A stretch of 64,000 nucleotides of DNA from Rhabdornis inornatus (lineage: Eukaryota; Chordata; Aves; Passeriformes; Rhabdornithidae), in contig VWZS01009934.1 of the NCBI GenBank assembly GCA_013397075.1, positions 2,232,001-2,296,000 on the forward strand. Direction: 5' to 3'. The notes under the pieces were generated by a model that was not told the origin of the DNA, did not search any database, and saw nothing but the letters and a program-made list of their open reading frames with translations. A program made the translations under genes and the position numbers. Below, in pieces: positions 12,801 to 24,633 of this stretch (the stretch's first letter is position 1; every line of letters begins with the position of its first letter).

Positions 12801-15800
12801 TTGGGGTTTTCTATCTCCCAGAGATGTATGGAGTTCTTTTCCACTTAGTATTTCATTACTGAACAACAGTCTGATATTAGACTCACCAGAAGACACACTC
12901 TGACAGCCGTGGCAGGTAAGAAGAAGATGCAGAATCCTTCCAGTCATTCCACTGCAGTATAGTGACAATCAGTAAGCTAGATTTTAAGACAAGTGACATC
13001 CTAAATGACCCATAGCACATGGGGAATCTGGTGGTTTCACTTCTACCACTGTAAGATTCGTTATTACTGCTTTCCCTCCCAATAGCTTTGAATCTAAATC
13101 CTCCAAATGTTTTTGCCATGTCCTGAAACCTCAGGATCCATTTCACAATGCACTACAGTCTTTGCTTTTAATCCCATAGGGTAGCACTTAATGTTCCCAA
13201 ACAGAAAAGGGATTTTTGTATCTTGATCAAATATTCAGCAGACAGCAGGTTTTGAGAGAAATGTTTTTAAGAGGAGTTATTTCTTGTTTCCTTTCACTGA
13301 GAAATTGAGTGTACTAAGACAGGATAAACTCACAAACAAATGAGATATTCTGACACATCTTGGTCAATCAACTTCTTCAGGTTTATCTTCCAGGTGAGAA
13401 AAGCACTTTGAAGCTTGATGGGCAACTAAACAATGAACTGCTCAAAGGCTATCATTTTCAGTTCATCAGTCAGGAACTTCTTCTGACTCCAGGTTTTTCA
13501 TTTCTCAGGGCATTAAGCAGGTGGGCTATTTCACTTTCAAGCTTTAATAGGTGTTCATCTGTTGTGATTTCAGGGACTGTCCCTCAGGGCTGACCACTGG
13601 GCAACTCAACCTGCAGTGGCTGTTTGCTGAACATGGACAAAGTTTTCTTTTCTTCTAGGAGCCCACAGAGAAGACAGAGTAGAATCAACAATTTTAAAGC
13701 CCAGTTTAAAGGGGCTTGAGAGTTTTACTGACCTTATTTCCCTTCCTCATTATTTTTCATTTAATGTTCTGATAGCCTAATTGCCATATGGTTTCCATTA
13801 GCTATATTTTTGGTTTTTACAAGCTGTGTTAAGTCTCAATGTGGATCATCAAGGTCTGATTGCACGATGTTGTGGGGAACAGAAAAGTTTGGAAACAAAT
13901 GGTCTGTAAGACATACCTTGTTCTCCTCCTTTCCATTCACATTTTTCTGGTCCCAGTCCAGAAACATTTTCCTAAATGTTTTGTTTGAAGCACTCAGCTG
14001 CAAGAGTACTTCAGGCACAGGAGACAGGCCCTAGCAGAACTTGAGGAACAGGGAGAAAGGAGAGCTGAAAGAGGGAGGGAAGGGAAGAAGCAAATACATC
14101 TTTATCAATTCTTACAATAACTGAAGCAAGGAGGGCAGAAGACTTTAAAAGACCTGTTAACTTCATTTTTCCAAAGGAAATTTTCTTCTACATCTTATTA
14201 TTACAAGATCAGGGATGGTTCATGTGTAATGTAGAGGCTGTGGCCACAAAGCACACTCACAATGAAAAACCATTTTGATTTCTATCTGTTGTCTCCTTGT
14301 CATACAGACACTATCAACACTTGCATGCAGACCATAGACCTCAGCCCAGCAGGACTCCCAGGGAAGTTAGAAAATCTCATTTAACCTCCTCAGTCTCTGT
14401 TGTGAAGCTGTGATTTCCAGTGTAAATCACAAAATGGCCTATACACACTATTTCTGAAATCTGAGGACAGTGAGACCACAGAACTGTCTGATGCCTGGCC
14501 TGATATTTTCTACGACTTTCTATAAAAGAACCTCATTGGAAAAGAGATTGAGGGCCCTCTTCCTGGGAGCAAGCCATCATACACAACACACTCACTTCTT
14601 CCTGCCAGACAGCTTCTCAAAGCCTGCTTTCTGAAGCTCATGAACAGCACCACTCTGCTTAATTGCACAGCCCATCACACACTGTGACAGGAGGGACTAT
14701 CTGTCATTTTTTCCCCCTGCATCCTGTGCACCTCTCCAGTTAGGTTAAAGCATGCCTGAAGGGTCACAGGGGCATCCTTCTGAGCCTTGGGAGGGTCCCC
14801 ACCAGGACAAAGAACATTTTCAGGCTAGGCTGAACTTACTTTACTATTTCTTCTGGCCCCTCTTTCCGAGGTTGTGGCCTCCACTGGGCTTTGCTCCCAA
14901 AGACACTTTCTCTCAGGAAGGTGCAGACAGCAATGCCTGGATTTTCCCTTTTTATGTCAGAGTGGCTCAGGGCTTGAAATGATTAGAGGTGATTAGTCTG
15001 ACCACTAAGACATTTACTGCCAGCTTGCTAACTGGATCCCATCTGATTTTTGTCAAGAAAAACAAAGCAAACCACCATTTCAATGACTTAGAATGAGGTG
15101 CTGATTTATATTTATTTCAGTAGAAAATTTAAGCCTTTATGAAGAGGATAAAGTTCCACTGAGACTGAGTGACAGATCCTAACATAAGAAGCTTTAGCAT
15201 TTTATTCATTTATAAGAGTGTATTTGTATTCACTATAATGCGTGACAATTCCAAATAACCATCTTTTTTTTAAAATGTGCTTCCATTGAAATATGTTAAC
15301 AGAAGCCTGTGTTCAGAAATCCAGTATTTGCAACATATTTTATGCAAATAGCTATCCTTCAAGGTTAATGTCTGTTCTCCAGAGGTGGGGAGAGAGTTCT
15401 TACAATCTTGCTAGAATGAGGCACTGAATCTGCAACCAGCAGAAAAAAAAGAGGTTAAGTCCTGATTTCACCTTGGTCCAGCTGTGACAATGCATTGACC
15501 TCAGTGCTTACAGCCTAACTCAGGTTTAACCAGATCTGCTGGCTTTAGCGAGTGTTCCCCTTGCAGCTGTACTAACATTATCCAGCCACATGCTCCAGCT
15601 CTGCTCTACGTTTCCTCCTGCTTTTCTGGTAGGTGTGCAGTGGTTTATGACTGAGTAAATATAAGGGACAAGTGTGCAAGGTTAAAATCTTTCATCTAGC
15701 TTTTCAGAGGCAAAGAGCTAATGTACTAACAAGCATCTCCATGGAGCAGAGGCATCTTGACAAAAATGAAGATAAAACAAGAGGAAACCAACATTTTGAA

Positions 15801-15943
15801 AAATGACCCACAACTTCAAAAGAGCATTAATCTCCCTACAGATAAATGTACTGAGGTTAGAGAACACTGGGGATGTTTATAGATACAGTGGTAGAACTTT
15901 TCAGAGCCAAAAATAGGAGTAATTGTCTTTCTAACATTTATAT

Positions 15944-15979
15944 TTATTATTAATGTTGTTATTATTATTATTATTATTT
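15944..15979. repeat. (ATT)n microsatellite
   Basis: A trinucleotide tract of TTA/ATT units with one interruption ('attaatgttgtt') runs through about 15944-15979, including eight near-perfect ATT units. It looks like a normal intergenic microsatellite and is likely length-polymorphic. Confidence 0.85.
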
Positions 15980-16068
15980 GTTTCAAAATTTCCTCTGCAG
16001 TACCTAAAGGGGTTTATGGCAGACACTAGAGGAAAGCTTAAAATAGGTATTTTAAATATAAGGATGTT

Positions 16069-16097
16069 AAAAAAAAAAAATATATATATATATATAA
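16069..16097. repeat. A-run followed by (AT)n
   Basis: A run of about 11 A bases is followed directly by an (TA)n tract of about nine units. There is no obvious retroposon body upstream. Confidence 0.85.
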
Positions 16098-16959
16098 TCC
16101 AGTTGCAGAAAAACGGCTGCATCATCTTTTTTCCTGTGTCTGTGTGTGCATGTATGTCTTAGATGCTGAGTTAGATCCCCAAACTAAATGTCTCCAAAAC
16201 TTGACCGGAGGATGACATTTCCGTTTTGTGGCAGCTCTTCGGGTTGTGACATTTATTGTTGCTGCTGTGCTTTTTTTCCTCTGTACAGGGACAAAAACAA
16301 CCTGTTTCCGTTGTTTGCACAAAACAGAAGCGCTGGGTTTCAGCCTCCGACGCCTGTGCCCGTGGCCCCTGGCGATGGCAAGGCTGCCATGGGACACAGG
16401 GCTCTACTCTCTCGCTTTTCAAGCCTTCACAAAAAGCCTTGCTGACACAGATACCTTCCTGTAAAAAAATATGACTGGTGAAGCAGCCTGTTTCCTGTAT
16501 GATAAATGAACAGCACATACTAACCAGCTCTAATGGGCAGGATATGGGTGAGTGGCTCGAAATTGGTATAAGAATAGGAACAAATGGAATGGACTGAAGG
16601 ATAGGAAAAATGCCCATTTGCAGTGCATTTCTTGTCACAAGAATAGAGATGGATTTCTCTAAGCATGATGATATCCCCTCTTGCCCCAGTTGGTAGCATT
16701 TTTGAAGAGGGTGCTGCCACTGCAGTTTCTGATTCAACAGGATTAGAACGAAAATTACACCAGGCTTATTTAAAATTCGCATCCCAAATATTTTTTCTTT
16801 GCATATTTACACTGTTGATTGGCATTAGCATGCCGTCTGGTACCAGATGAAAGCACAGACTAAGTTCATCAAAGATAACAAGTAATTCTGAGTAATGACT
16901 AAATGGCATTCCTAGATATCTACTCTTAAAAAAGAAAATAAATAGTTCTGGTTGTAATT

Positions 16960-17450
16960 GCCAACTCAATTTCCATACACTAAGCTAGCATTTATGAATA
17001 TCGAACTAGGCTCTAATTGACTATGTTAGCTATGTGTCAGTTTATTTTTTTATGCAAAAAAATTTAGTTGTTATCACTGGAACTGTTTGTTAAAGTTGAA
17101 AGCAGATTAATCATTAATAGAGATGTCATTTATTCATTATGGTTAAAATATATATATCCACTTGTCACTTGGATGAATCTAGTTTCTTTTCTCATCTCAG
17201 TTTATTGACATCACAGATGAAAAGAGCTTCTTTACTGCATTCCTGTTGGAGCTTAAAGCCTTTACAATTGTTTATTGATGAACCAGTATTTTGAAAATCA
17301 AGACTGCTGAGGCTTAAGATTGTAGTGACAATTACATGGTGTTTTGTTGCAAAGCTAACAATTTGCATGGGATTGATGATAGCTTGACATTAAGCAAATA
17401 AGGTATTATTATTGTAATTTAGTTCAGAATTTCGTAGAAAACACTGCCTT
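16960..17450. other. Candidate conserved non-coding element (AT-rich, homeodomain-like words)
   Basis: This stretch has no ORF and no repeat signature. It is dense in ATTA/TAAT, TTTATT and CATTAAT words, for example in 'agattaatcattaatagag' near 17104 and 'attattattgtaatttag' near 17404. That composition is typical of vertebrate developmental enhancers bound by homeodomain factors. This is inference from base composition only; no conservation data are available here. Confidence 0.25.
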
Positions 17451-19814
17451 GGTCCAATGCACAGATATCTATGACCGTGCTATGGTACCTCCTTCATGCA
17501 AAAATTTAACCACTTCAATACCTTTCACCTTGGCACTTGCAACTGCACAATGCAAACACAGATCTGCCAAGCCCTATTCACACTAAGGCATGGGAGTAAA
17601 TCCTTCCAGGGGACTAGTTCTGATGCAGATTACCTATCTGTAGTAAGGAGTTCATGCACCCAGCTCAGAGGATTAGCCCTGGAAGACCAACTTTGAGTGT
17701 ATGTGGTAGCATACAAACCTGAAAGATACTGTTGCTAGTTTAACAGATTTTTCGTAGTTTTTTTTTATTGCCACAAACGCTAATAGCTACATCCTCACTA
17801 GAAAACAACTAAATACATTCCTTGTACTGAACACACTTTGATAGACCATTGATTTTAAAAGAACATCTGAAAAGCTTGGCACAACAGAGAACCAGGCAAG
17901 ATGCTCTTCCTGCCATACTCAGTACCAGGCACAAGGAACTACTTTAGGACATTCAGACATTGCATATGCCTGTCCTTAAATTTACCAGTAGGAAAACAAC
18001 TGTATTCAGCACAAAAAAAATATTGTGTGGCAAGCAGGCTAAAGCCTGGGAATTTTGAACCTCAGCTCTTACACTTGCAGGTTTTCACCCACGAGGAGTT
18101 TATGGTGCACATTAGAAAACATTTGTTCTTTCTTGGGAAATGAACTTTAGGATTTGGTGCTACAACCTCAGGGCTATTCTTCATCTCTCCTAGCTGAATG
18201 AGTGCAAGAGAAAACCAGGAAGGCACTGCCCACTCCAGTGCTACTCACTATGGGGCAGCTTGATACTGATCTGCATCTTCTTGGAAAGTGTGCTTTGATG
18301 GTTCAGTGGTATGTTGGCAGTCCTGACCTCCAGTGTTTCAAATTCTTACTGGAAGTCAACAGTTCTGACATTGGTGAAGACATACAGGCACCCTCGATTC
18401 CAAAGCAGGTCCAGCTGCACAAACTCTTGGGAGTTAAATTGTCCATTCAGTGTACCTCTTGACCAACTTTTTTATCAACATGAGCTTTGAGTTACATCTT
18501 TCAATTGAAACTGGGCATGTGCTGGTGGCACAATCACCTTTAATAATGAGAAAATTAAAGTCTCTGGTGTCTTGTCAGCTGTCCAGGAACATAAACTCCC
18601 CGCACGGAGAGGGAAAAAATTTTGCCTCTTCTAATGCCAGTCAGTGGTGTGACATCTCAGAGACTGCCAGATCTAAGAAAATATTGCACACTTTGATAAG
18701 CCTCATGCACCAACATAACCTGGTACTGCACTGGGGGCATGTATGGATTAATATACAGATGTCACAAGATGAAATACAGTAGTTGATGCTTTAACACACC
18801 AAGAAGGTTATTCACTGCTGACTAAGTCAATAGATATTTTTAAATGAAGTAATTTTGCAAAAGGTATCTTCCCTTCCCATCCCCACATTGTCTCTGAAAG
18901 AAATGATGGCATACCCATAATTTTCCTTCCTGTTGTTCCCTATTGTGACTGTACTTGCTGAGTGTATATTGATACAATTTCTGTGTCCTGTATGAGCCAC
19001 TGTTCCATGTTTTATCATTTAATACTTTCAAGTATTATTACTTGAGTCACAGAATGTAAATTTCAAGACAGCACCAAAATATTTGAACACCACAGATGAA
19101 TTTTATTTTGTTTTATTTTCATTTGTCTTGAATTTACTCAAATTGCTAACTATTGAGAATGCACAGAGTATACTGTTACACATCTATTTCCAAAGCATTA
19201 TTATTGTTTTCATTATTAATGTTCTATAGTTTAATCCTTTAAAAAAAGAAAGTATTTCCTTCATTTAAATCCGCAAAGAGTTGTGAATTTTAACCTAGAA
19301 CAAGATCAAGAGATTTCTTCTGTCGGGTATCTTTTCCCAGTTGATTCCATGGTATACTAACTGCAATGATAATGTGTCCTGTGCATCCCAAAACATCACT
19401 TGCCAAAGAGCAATACAGTGGATTTCATATTCCAACTGGCCAAGTCATTTTTGTCATTTTGAGTTTCAATAACAAATTGTTAAACAGAAATAAGTGAAGC
19501 AACATAGGCAATATATTTATTATGTTATTTATCCTTATCCTTTATGTATTAAAAATACATTGTTCTTGTAAATATATAAGAAAGGCAAAAAAAAGTCCAG
19601 TGATGTTACACTCTCTGGGGCAGAAGCTGCTGACAGCAGTTAGGTGTGAAAGCCATGCTAAGCCCAGAGGTGCAAGCAAATGAAAGGAGAAGCTGACAAA
19701 CTCAGCACAACCTGTCTTGTAAAGGGCTGGTGGGGAATGAAGATTCTTGTTGCCCATCTCCATGTCTGCTGAAGCATTTTCAGTAGGTGCATGGCTATGA
19801 CAGGTAAGTATATG

Positions 19815-20613
19815 AAGGGTGGAAGCAGAGCAGACATCCCAGGAGGAGGAGCATAGAGTCTGGCATATACAGGCTGACTTCGAGTTGGCTCTGGCAAGGG
19901 ATGTGAAGGACTACCAGAAAGGGTTCTACAAGATCATAAACATCATGGAAAGGATGGCCCCACTGCTGAATGGATCAAGGGAACTGGTGATGTATGATGT
20001 GGCCAGGCAGAGATACTCAATGCCATTTTTGCCTAAGTCTTTACAAGGAAAACTATCCTTCAGGTATCCCAGGTACTTAAGACCAGAGGAAAGGTCTGGG
20101 GCCAGGAAGACTTACCCTAGTGGAAGAGGAGCAGTTTAGGGAGGACTAGAATCAAGTGATTGTACGTTAACTGCAGGTGCCTGACAGGCTGCACTCATGA
20201 TGAAGGAGTTGGCTAATATTGCAAAAACATTCTTGGTTATCTTTGAATGGTCATGGAAACTGGGAGAGATTTCCAAAGACTGAAAGAGAGAATATACCAC
20301 TCCTATCTTCAAGAAGCCCAGAATAACTATCTAGAGAAATACAGGACAGACAGTTTCAGTCTAGTCCCTATGAAGGTTTAGGAGAAAATCTTCCTGGAAA
20401 GCACTTTCAAATATAAGAAGGACAAGAAGGTTATGGGAAGTAGTTAGCAAAGATTTACAAAGATTTACTAACCTGATAGCCTTCTACACTGATATAACTG
20501 CTTTAGTGGACAAGGGGAGAGCAGTGGACAATGTTTACCCTAAATAAAGACTTCAAAATCAAGTCCTATAATATCATCATGGACAAGATGACAAAATATA
20601 GATCAGAAAAGTG
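19815..20613 (+). mobile_element. CR1 LINE, 5' segment (ORF2 linker and start of RT), split by an LTR
   Basis: Sense-oriented CR1 internal sequence. The recognisable order is: a decayed reading frame through 'ARDVKDYQKGFYK' (about 19888-19926), then 'PLLNGSRELV', then 'RKTYPSGRGAV' (near 20107), which correspond to the linker between the endonuclease and reverse transcriptase domains of CR1 ORF2. It continues with 'cactcctatcttcaagaag' (near 20299), 'aaggacaagaaggttatggg' (near 20418) and 'ctgatagccttctacactga' (near 20474). Stops and indels break the frame after about 20139, so it is a dead copy. Its right end is cut exactly at the 6-bp duplication that flanks the LTR at 20620-21251. The other half resumes at 21258. 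Confidence 0.85.
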
Positions 20614-20619
20614 GACAGT
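20614..20619. repeat. Target-site duplication, left copy (GACAGT)
   Basis: GACAGT stands immediately before the LTR and is repeated without change at 21252-21257, immediately after it. Removing the LTR and one copy restores continuous CR1 sequence. Confidence 0.85.
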
Positions 20620-21251
20620 TGTGAGGTTAACCTCCAGGTGCCCTTAGGCACCCAACTTGCCGGGTTGTTTTCTTTAATGAGCCAAGCAGCTAATACTTGC
20701 TATAAAGTTGTTTATTGCAGAAGCACATCAGTGTCAAAGCAAAAGCAATGGCAAAAGCAATAGCTCTCTCTAATGTATGTTTTTACGTAGAAACTTCTCA
20801 ACAAGCTAAGACACAAACTCAGACCACCACTTCTTAACTTATTAGAATTCTAGTTTCTTAGCACACCAGGCTATGTATAAACTGCGTATATGGTCTATCT
20901 TGTTCTATCTAAAAAATATAAGTAATATTCTTAATATAGCTTTATTATGTCTAAAACTATGTTCTTGGAACCTCCACAGAAACACTAGTATCTAGGGCTA
21001 TGTTTTTCAACTTTCACTAGAACTTCAACTTCTACACTGGTATCTAAGACCTTTTACTTACTAAAAACACTTAAAACTCATTCTACTTACTTACTTACTT
21101 GCTTGCTTATACTAAAACTTAAACTTATACCTCTACTTTATGTATGAGTGGCTTAACATACTTCAATCCATCCAAAGGTTTTAATTCAATCCCTGCACTC
21201 TGATTTCTCTCTGAAGAATTCAGAGAGACTCCTAACTTGCTGACTCCAGCA
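20620..21251 (-). mobile_element. Solo LTR of an endogenous retrovirus (632 bp), inserted in CR1
   Basis: The element starts with TGTGAGGTTAACC and ends with GACTCCAGCA, giving the TG...CA termini of retroviral LTRs, and is bracketed by the perfect 6-bp duplication GACAGT. CR1 homology stops at the left duplication and resumes in register after the right one. On the minus strand an AATAAA (complement of 20711-20716) lies about 90 bp from the 3' terminus, as expected for an R/U5 boundary, so the LTR is minus-oriented. No gag, pol or env lies between two LTRs, so this is a solo LTR left by recombination. A 6-bp duplication is characteristic of beta/alpha-type (ERVK, class II) integrases, so ERVK is the likely class. 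The exact family is not determined. Confidence 0.8.
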
Positions 21252-21257
21252 GACAGT
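21252..21257. repeat. Target-site duplication, right copy (GACAGT)
   Basis: Identical to 20614-20619 and directly abuts the CA end of the solo LTR. Confidence 0.85.
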
Positions 21258-22212
21258 GATGTTGAATTAGAAGGTAGCTGAATGACCAGGTCCAGAGCTT
21301 TATGATCTGTGGCCCTAAGTCCAGCTGGAGGCAAATGTCTAGTGGCACAGTCATAAGGATCAGTACTGGGGCAAATACTGTTCAACACCTTCATTAATGA
21401 CCTCAGTGATGGGGCAGAATTCACCCTCTGCAAGTTCACAGAGGACATAAAAGAGAGGAATGGTTGATACACCAGATGGTTGTTCCACCGTTGAGGGATT
21501 TTGGCAGGAGAATAGGGCAGAGACAAATCTCATGAAGGGAGAGTACAGAGTCCCACACACACAGAGGAATCATTCCAGGCAACAGCACGCTCTGGGGGTC
21601 AGAGGCTGGAAAGCAGCTTTGCAAGGAAGACCTTGGATTCCTGGTGGACAACAAGTTGTCCCTGAAACAGCAGTGCACCACTGTGGCAATAAAAAGGCCA
21701 GAGGTGCCCTGGGCTGCATTAGGAGGAATGTTGCCAGCAGGTAAGTGATTCCTCCTGTGTGTTCAGCACTGGTGGGGCCACACCTGACATGGTGGGTTCA
21801 CTCCTTGCCTCACCAGTAGGAGACAGATTTTGACTTTCTGGAGCAAGTCCAGCTAAGGGCCACTAAGATGATGAACGGATGGCAGCATCTCTCATATGAG
21901 GAAAGGCTGAGAGAGATTGGACTGCTCAGCCTGGAGAAGTCTCAGGGGTAACTTATCAATTTAAATAAATATCTTATAAGAACCAGTGAAAAAGACAGAG
22001 CCTGGTTCCTGTCAGTGGTGCCCAGTTACTAGAGAAGAGTCAAAGGACACATTAAAACACATGAAATTCTACCTGAAAATCATAAAACACGTTTCTACCA
22101 TAAAGGTGGCCTAACACTGGATCAGATTGACCTGAGGGGTTGTGGATACTCCATCTGTGGACAAATTCAAGGTCTGACTAGACATGCATGAGCAATGGGG
22201 TTGGACCTGAAG
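21258..22212 (+). mobile_element. CR1 LINE, 3' segment, continuation after the LTR
   Basis: Sense CR1 resumes in register at 21258 and keeps family order: 'ggatcagtactgggg' (21358), 'ttcaacaccttcattaatgacctcag' (21380, RT domain 'FNxFINDL'), 'caccagatgg' (21470), 'ttggattcctggtggacaacaagttg' (21635), 'ggctgcattaggaggaatgttgccagcagg' (21712), 'gaggaaaggctgagagagattgg' (21898), 'cagtggtgcccagttac' (22013) and the terminal 'caatggggttggacctgaaggtc' (22193). An indel and stop load shows it is defunct. Together with 19815-20613 it is one CR1 copy of about 1.75 kb before the LTR insertion. Confidence 0.9.
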
Positions 22213-22345
22213 GTCAAAGAATCATGGAGCAGCTTGGGTTTGAAGAGACCTTAAGTATCATCTGGTTCCAACCCCCCTACCATGGGCAGGGGTGTCACTC
22301 ACAAGATCAGGTTTCTCAGGGCCCCATCCAATCTGGCCTTGAACA
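22213..22345 (-). mobile_element. CR1 3'-end fragment, antisense, joined tail-to-tail to the previous CR1
   Basis: This begins with 'aaagaatcatggagcagcttgggtttgaagagacc', the reverse complement of a CR1 3' terminus, followed by 'ctggttccaacccccctaccatgggcagggg' and 'tccaatctggccttgaacacttcc'. The following bases to about 22390 ('ttctaacctcatccattctgtgattctg') look again like a sense CR1 terminus. The antisense copy may therefore be nested in the last bases of the sense one. Confidence 0.8.
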
Positions 22346-22489
22346 CTTCCTGAGATTCTACCTTCTAACCTCATCCATTCTGTGATTCTGTAAAAATTGA
22401 TATAATCTGGCTGGTCCATTCCACAGATTCAGGGATCTTTTTTTATTTCATTACTACCTACAATGGGTTGCTTTCATCAGATAAAATTT

Positions 22490-23260
22490 TGCAACTGGAT
22501 TGTAACTGGAGGTTATGTTTCCAAGGAAGAAACTGATCAGGATAAAGGAAGGAATCAGCCATGACCTCCAGGTTAATCCAGCCATTTCAGTGTCTAATAC
22601 ATCACCTCACTTGGTGTAGTCAACAGACACATTCCATCCCATGATTTCACAAGGGCAATCAACCAATGGTCACATCATAACAAATTAGGAGAACTCTGTT
22701 GGCATTGCCTGTGACCTTAGCTCACCCCTGTGAAAGATAAGTTACCCGATGGACAGTAACCAAAGACCCCAGCTCAGTAACAAGAACCCTTTATAAGAAA
22801 CATGGACAGGGTTAGGACTGAGGAATTGCAAGGCAGAACTTTCAACACAGAAATTTTGCTGGACTGCTCCACAGGGAGCTATAGAGAGAGACAGGGAGTC
22901 TCAGACAGTAGATATTCCAGGATCTGTAAGTTTATAAATACTTCCCCTGAACCAAAGTCCCCATTCAGAACACAACTAAACTTTAGGAAAGTCTTAAATC
23001 CCATTTTATGTGTCTTAGGACCATTTCTTATTAGAGCTATGAAGACTAGATATAAATCTCTGTCCAAAACAGTAATCCTCTTATATTTCATTACTAGCAC
23101 CACAAGCCTCTGTGAAGTGGTCTCTATCAGAACCATAATAACACTGAGTTGTGGCTAAGCTCTCTATCCCAAGTTCAGTCACAGCAAACCCACTAATACA
23201 TTAAATCTGTGCCTGCCTTTGATTTATTAGTAGTCCCTAAGCCTTTCCACAGTCAGGTAT
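22490..23260 (+). mobile_element. Possible second LTR-like element (unproven)
   Basis: The region has an LTR-like layout: a TGTAACTGGAGG start near 22500, a TATA-like 'cctttataag' near 22788, and an 'acattaaatctgtg' possible poly(A) motif near 23197. No paired target-site duplication or matching CA terminus could be found, and nothing in it reads as a protein. It may simply be unique DNA. Confidence 0.25.
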
Positions 23261-24455
23261 GGGTCTGAGGCAGCAGCTAGAAGCTGAGAAGAGAGGTAAA
23301 AGATATTCTAGCATCACATCTCTGCTGTGCGTGACTATGGGAGCACTTCATTTCAGGACATGTTATCTTAACAGGCTGCTGAAGATAGTTTAAACTAATC
23401 TGTTATTTTGCCTTCTATGAATTGGATAATATATAAGCTGAGAGCTGGTAACTGACTACAGGGGCTCTTCTGCTCCATCTATGGGAAAATTCAAACAGGT
23501 GAATTCAAGCTGATTTTCATCTTAACACAATTCCTAAGTGCTCACATGGGCAGCTGTTGGCCATGACTAACAGATGAGGAGCAGCTAAAGACAGCTTCCA
23601 ACCTTCTTGTATTGGTTCCATGTGTTCTGATCTGCCCAGCAAGATGCTAACCCTGTTTCTTCCACTGGGTTGTGAAATTTGCACTTAAGCTCCAAGGAGA
23701 GTTTGACTGGACTAAACTAGTCAGGTTAGACTAGAGTCTTTGTCTTTTGGTTACCTGGGGCATGAAATGTCCTGTTCTGGGACTGTCTACACCTATTCAA
23801 TGGCTCTCCAAAAATAGATGCTGCCTTTAAAAAATCTGAAATTTGTTTTAGCCTTTGCTACAGCCAGGAAAACCTAGTGTTTTGATGGCAACCTTGGAGA
23901 TGAAGGACAAGAATACAAAAGTTTGGTGCTTCATCTTCAGCAGAGTCAGTGCATACTTCCTGGGAGATGGCCTTTCCCAGTAGTCACTTCTGACTGCACC
24001 TGTTTAAGACTATTACTCCACACAAGTTGCTGTTGATATACATTTATTTGCTATTCATTCTCCACATGTATATTTTCTCCTCTCATTTTGCATACATACA
24101 AATTTTTGTTTCCAGCAAGTAAGCTGGTCAAATAATAGCTCTGTACATACTTTTTTTTAAAATAAATGGAAGTCTGGAACACGTTTATTTTCCTTTTAAC
24201 AGGACAGTAGAGCAGAAAATAGTACTCTGCAAATTAAGAAAAATATTTCACTTTTTTCACACAAAATTTGGTAGAAATTATTTTGAAATTGTTCTTTAAC
24301 TAAAAATGCCATTGAGTTTTGCTGTTGCACTCAGCAGCTATGTAACAAATACACTGTTGACTTGTTACAGGTAGCCATGGCTATTTGCTGTTGAACTTTT
24401 AAGAGAGTGCTATTATATTCTACTTTCTTCCTGTAAGCAAATAACAATCTACAGG

Positions 24456-24633
24456 AAAAAAAACCAAAAAAACAAGAAAACAAAAACAAAAACAAAAACA
24501 AAAAAAACCAAAAACAAAAACAAAAAAAAAACAACAACAAAAAACAAAAACAAAAACAAAAACAAACAAACAAACAAACAAACAAAAAAACAACAAAAAA
24601 ACCCCCCACAAAAACAAAAACAAAAAAAACCAA
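24456..24633. repeat. Long (CAAAA)n/(CAAA)n A/C-rich tract
   Basis: About 178 bases consisting almost only of A and C, with no T and a single G. The units shift between CAAAAA, CAAAC and CAA. Reading frames through it give Phe/Cys/Leu-rich artefacts on the minus strand, which are not proteins. Confidence 0.95.

Larger units (their letters stand above)
12801..19814. other. Intergenic, no gene recognised
   Basis: No coding region found. Simple repeats are listed separately. The 16.96-17.45 kb part is unusually rich in TAAT/ATTA words and is listed as a candidate conserved non-coding element. Confidence 0.5.

Noticed and set aside
19819..20139. 106-codon open frame as a host gene
   Set aside because: The sequence is the linker region of CR1 ORF2 and continues into broken CR1 reverse transcriptase sequence.
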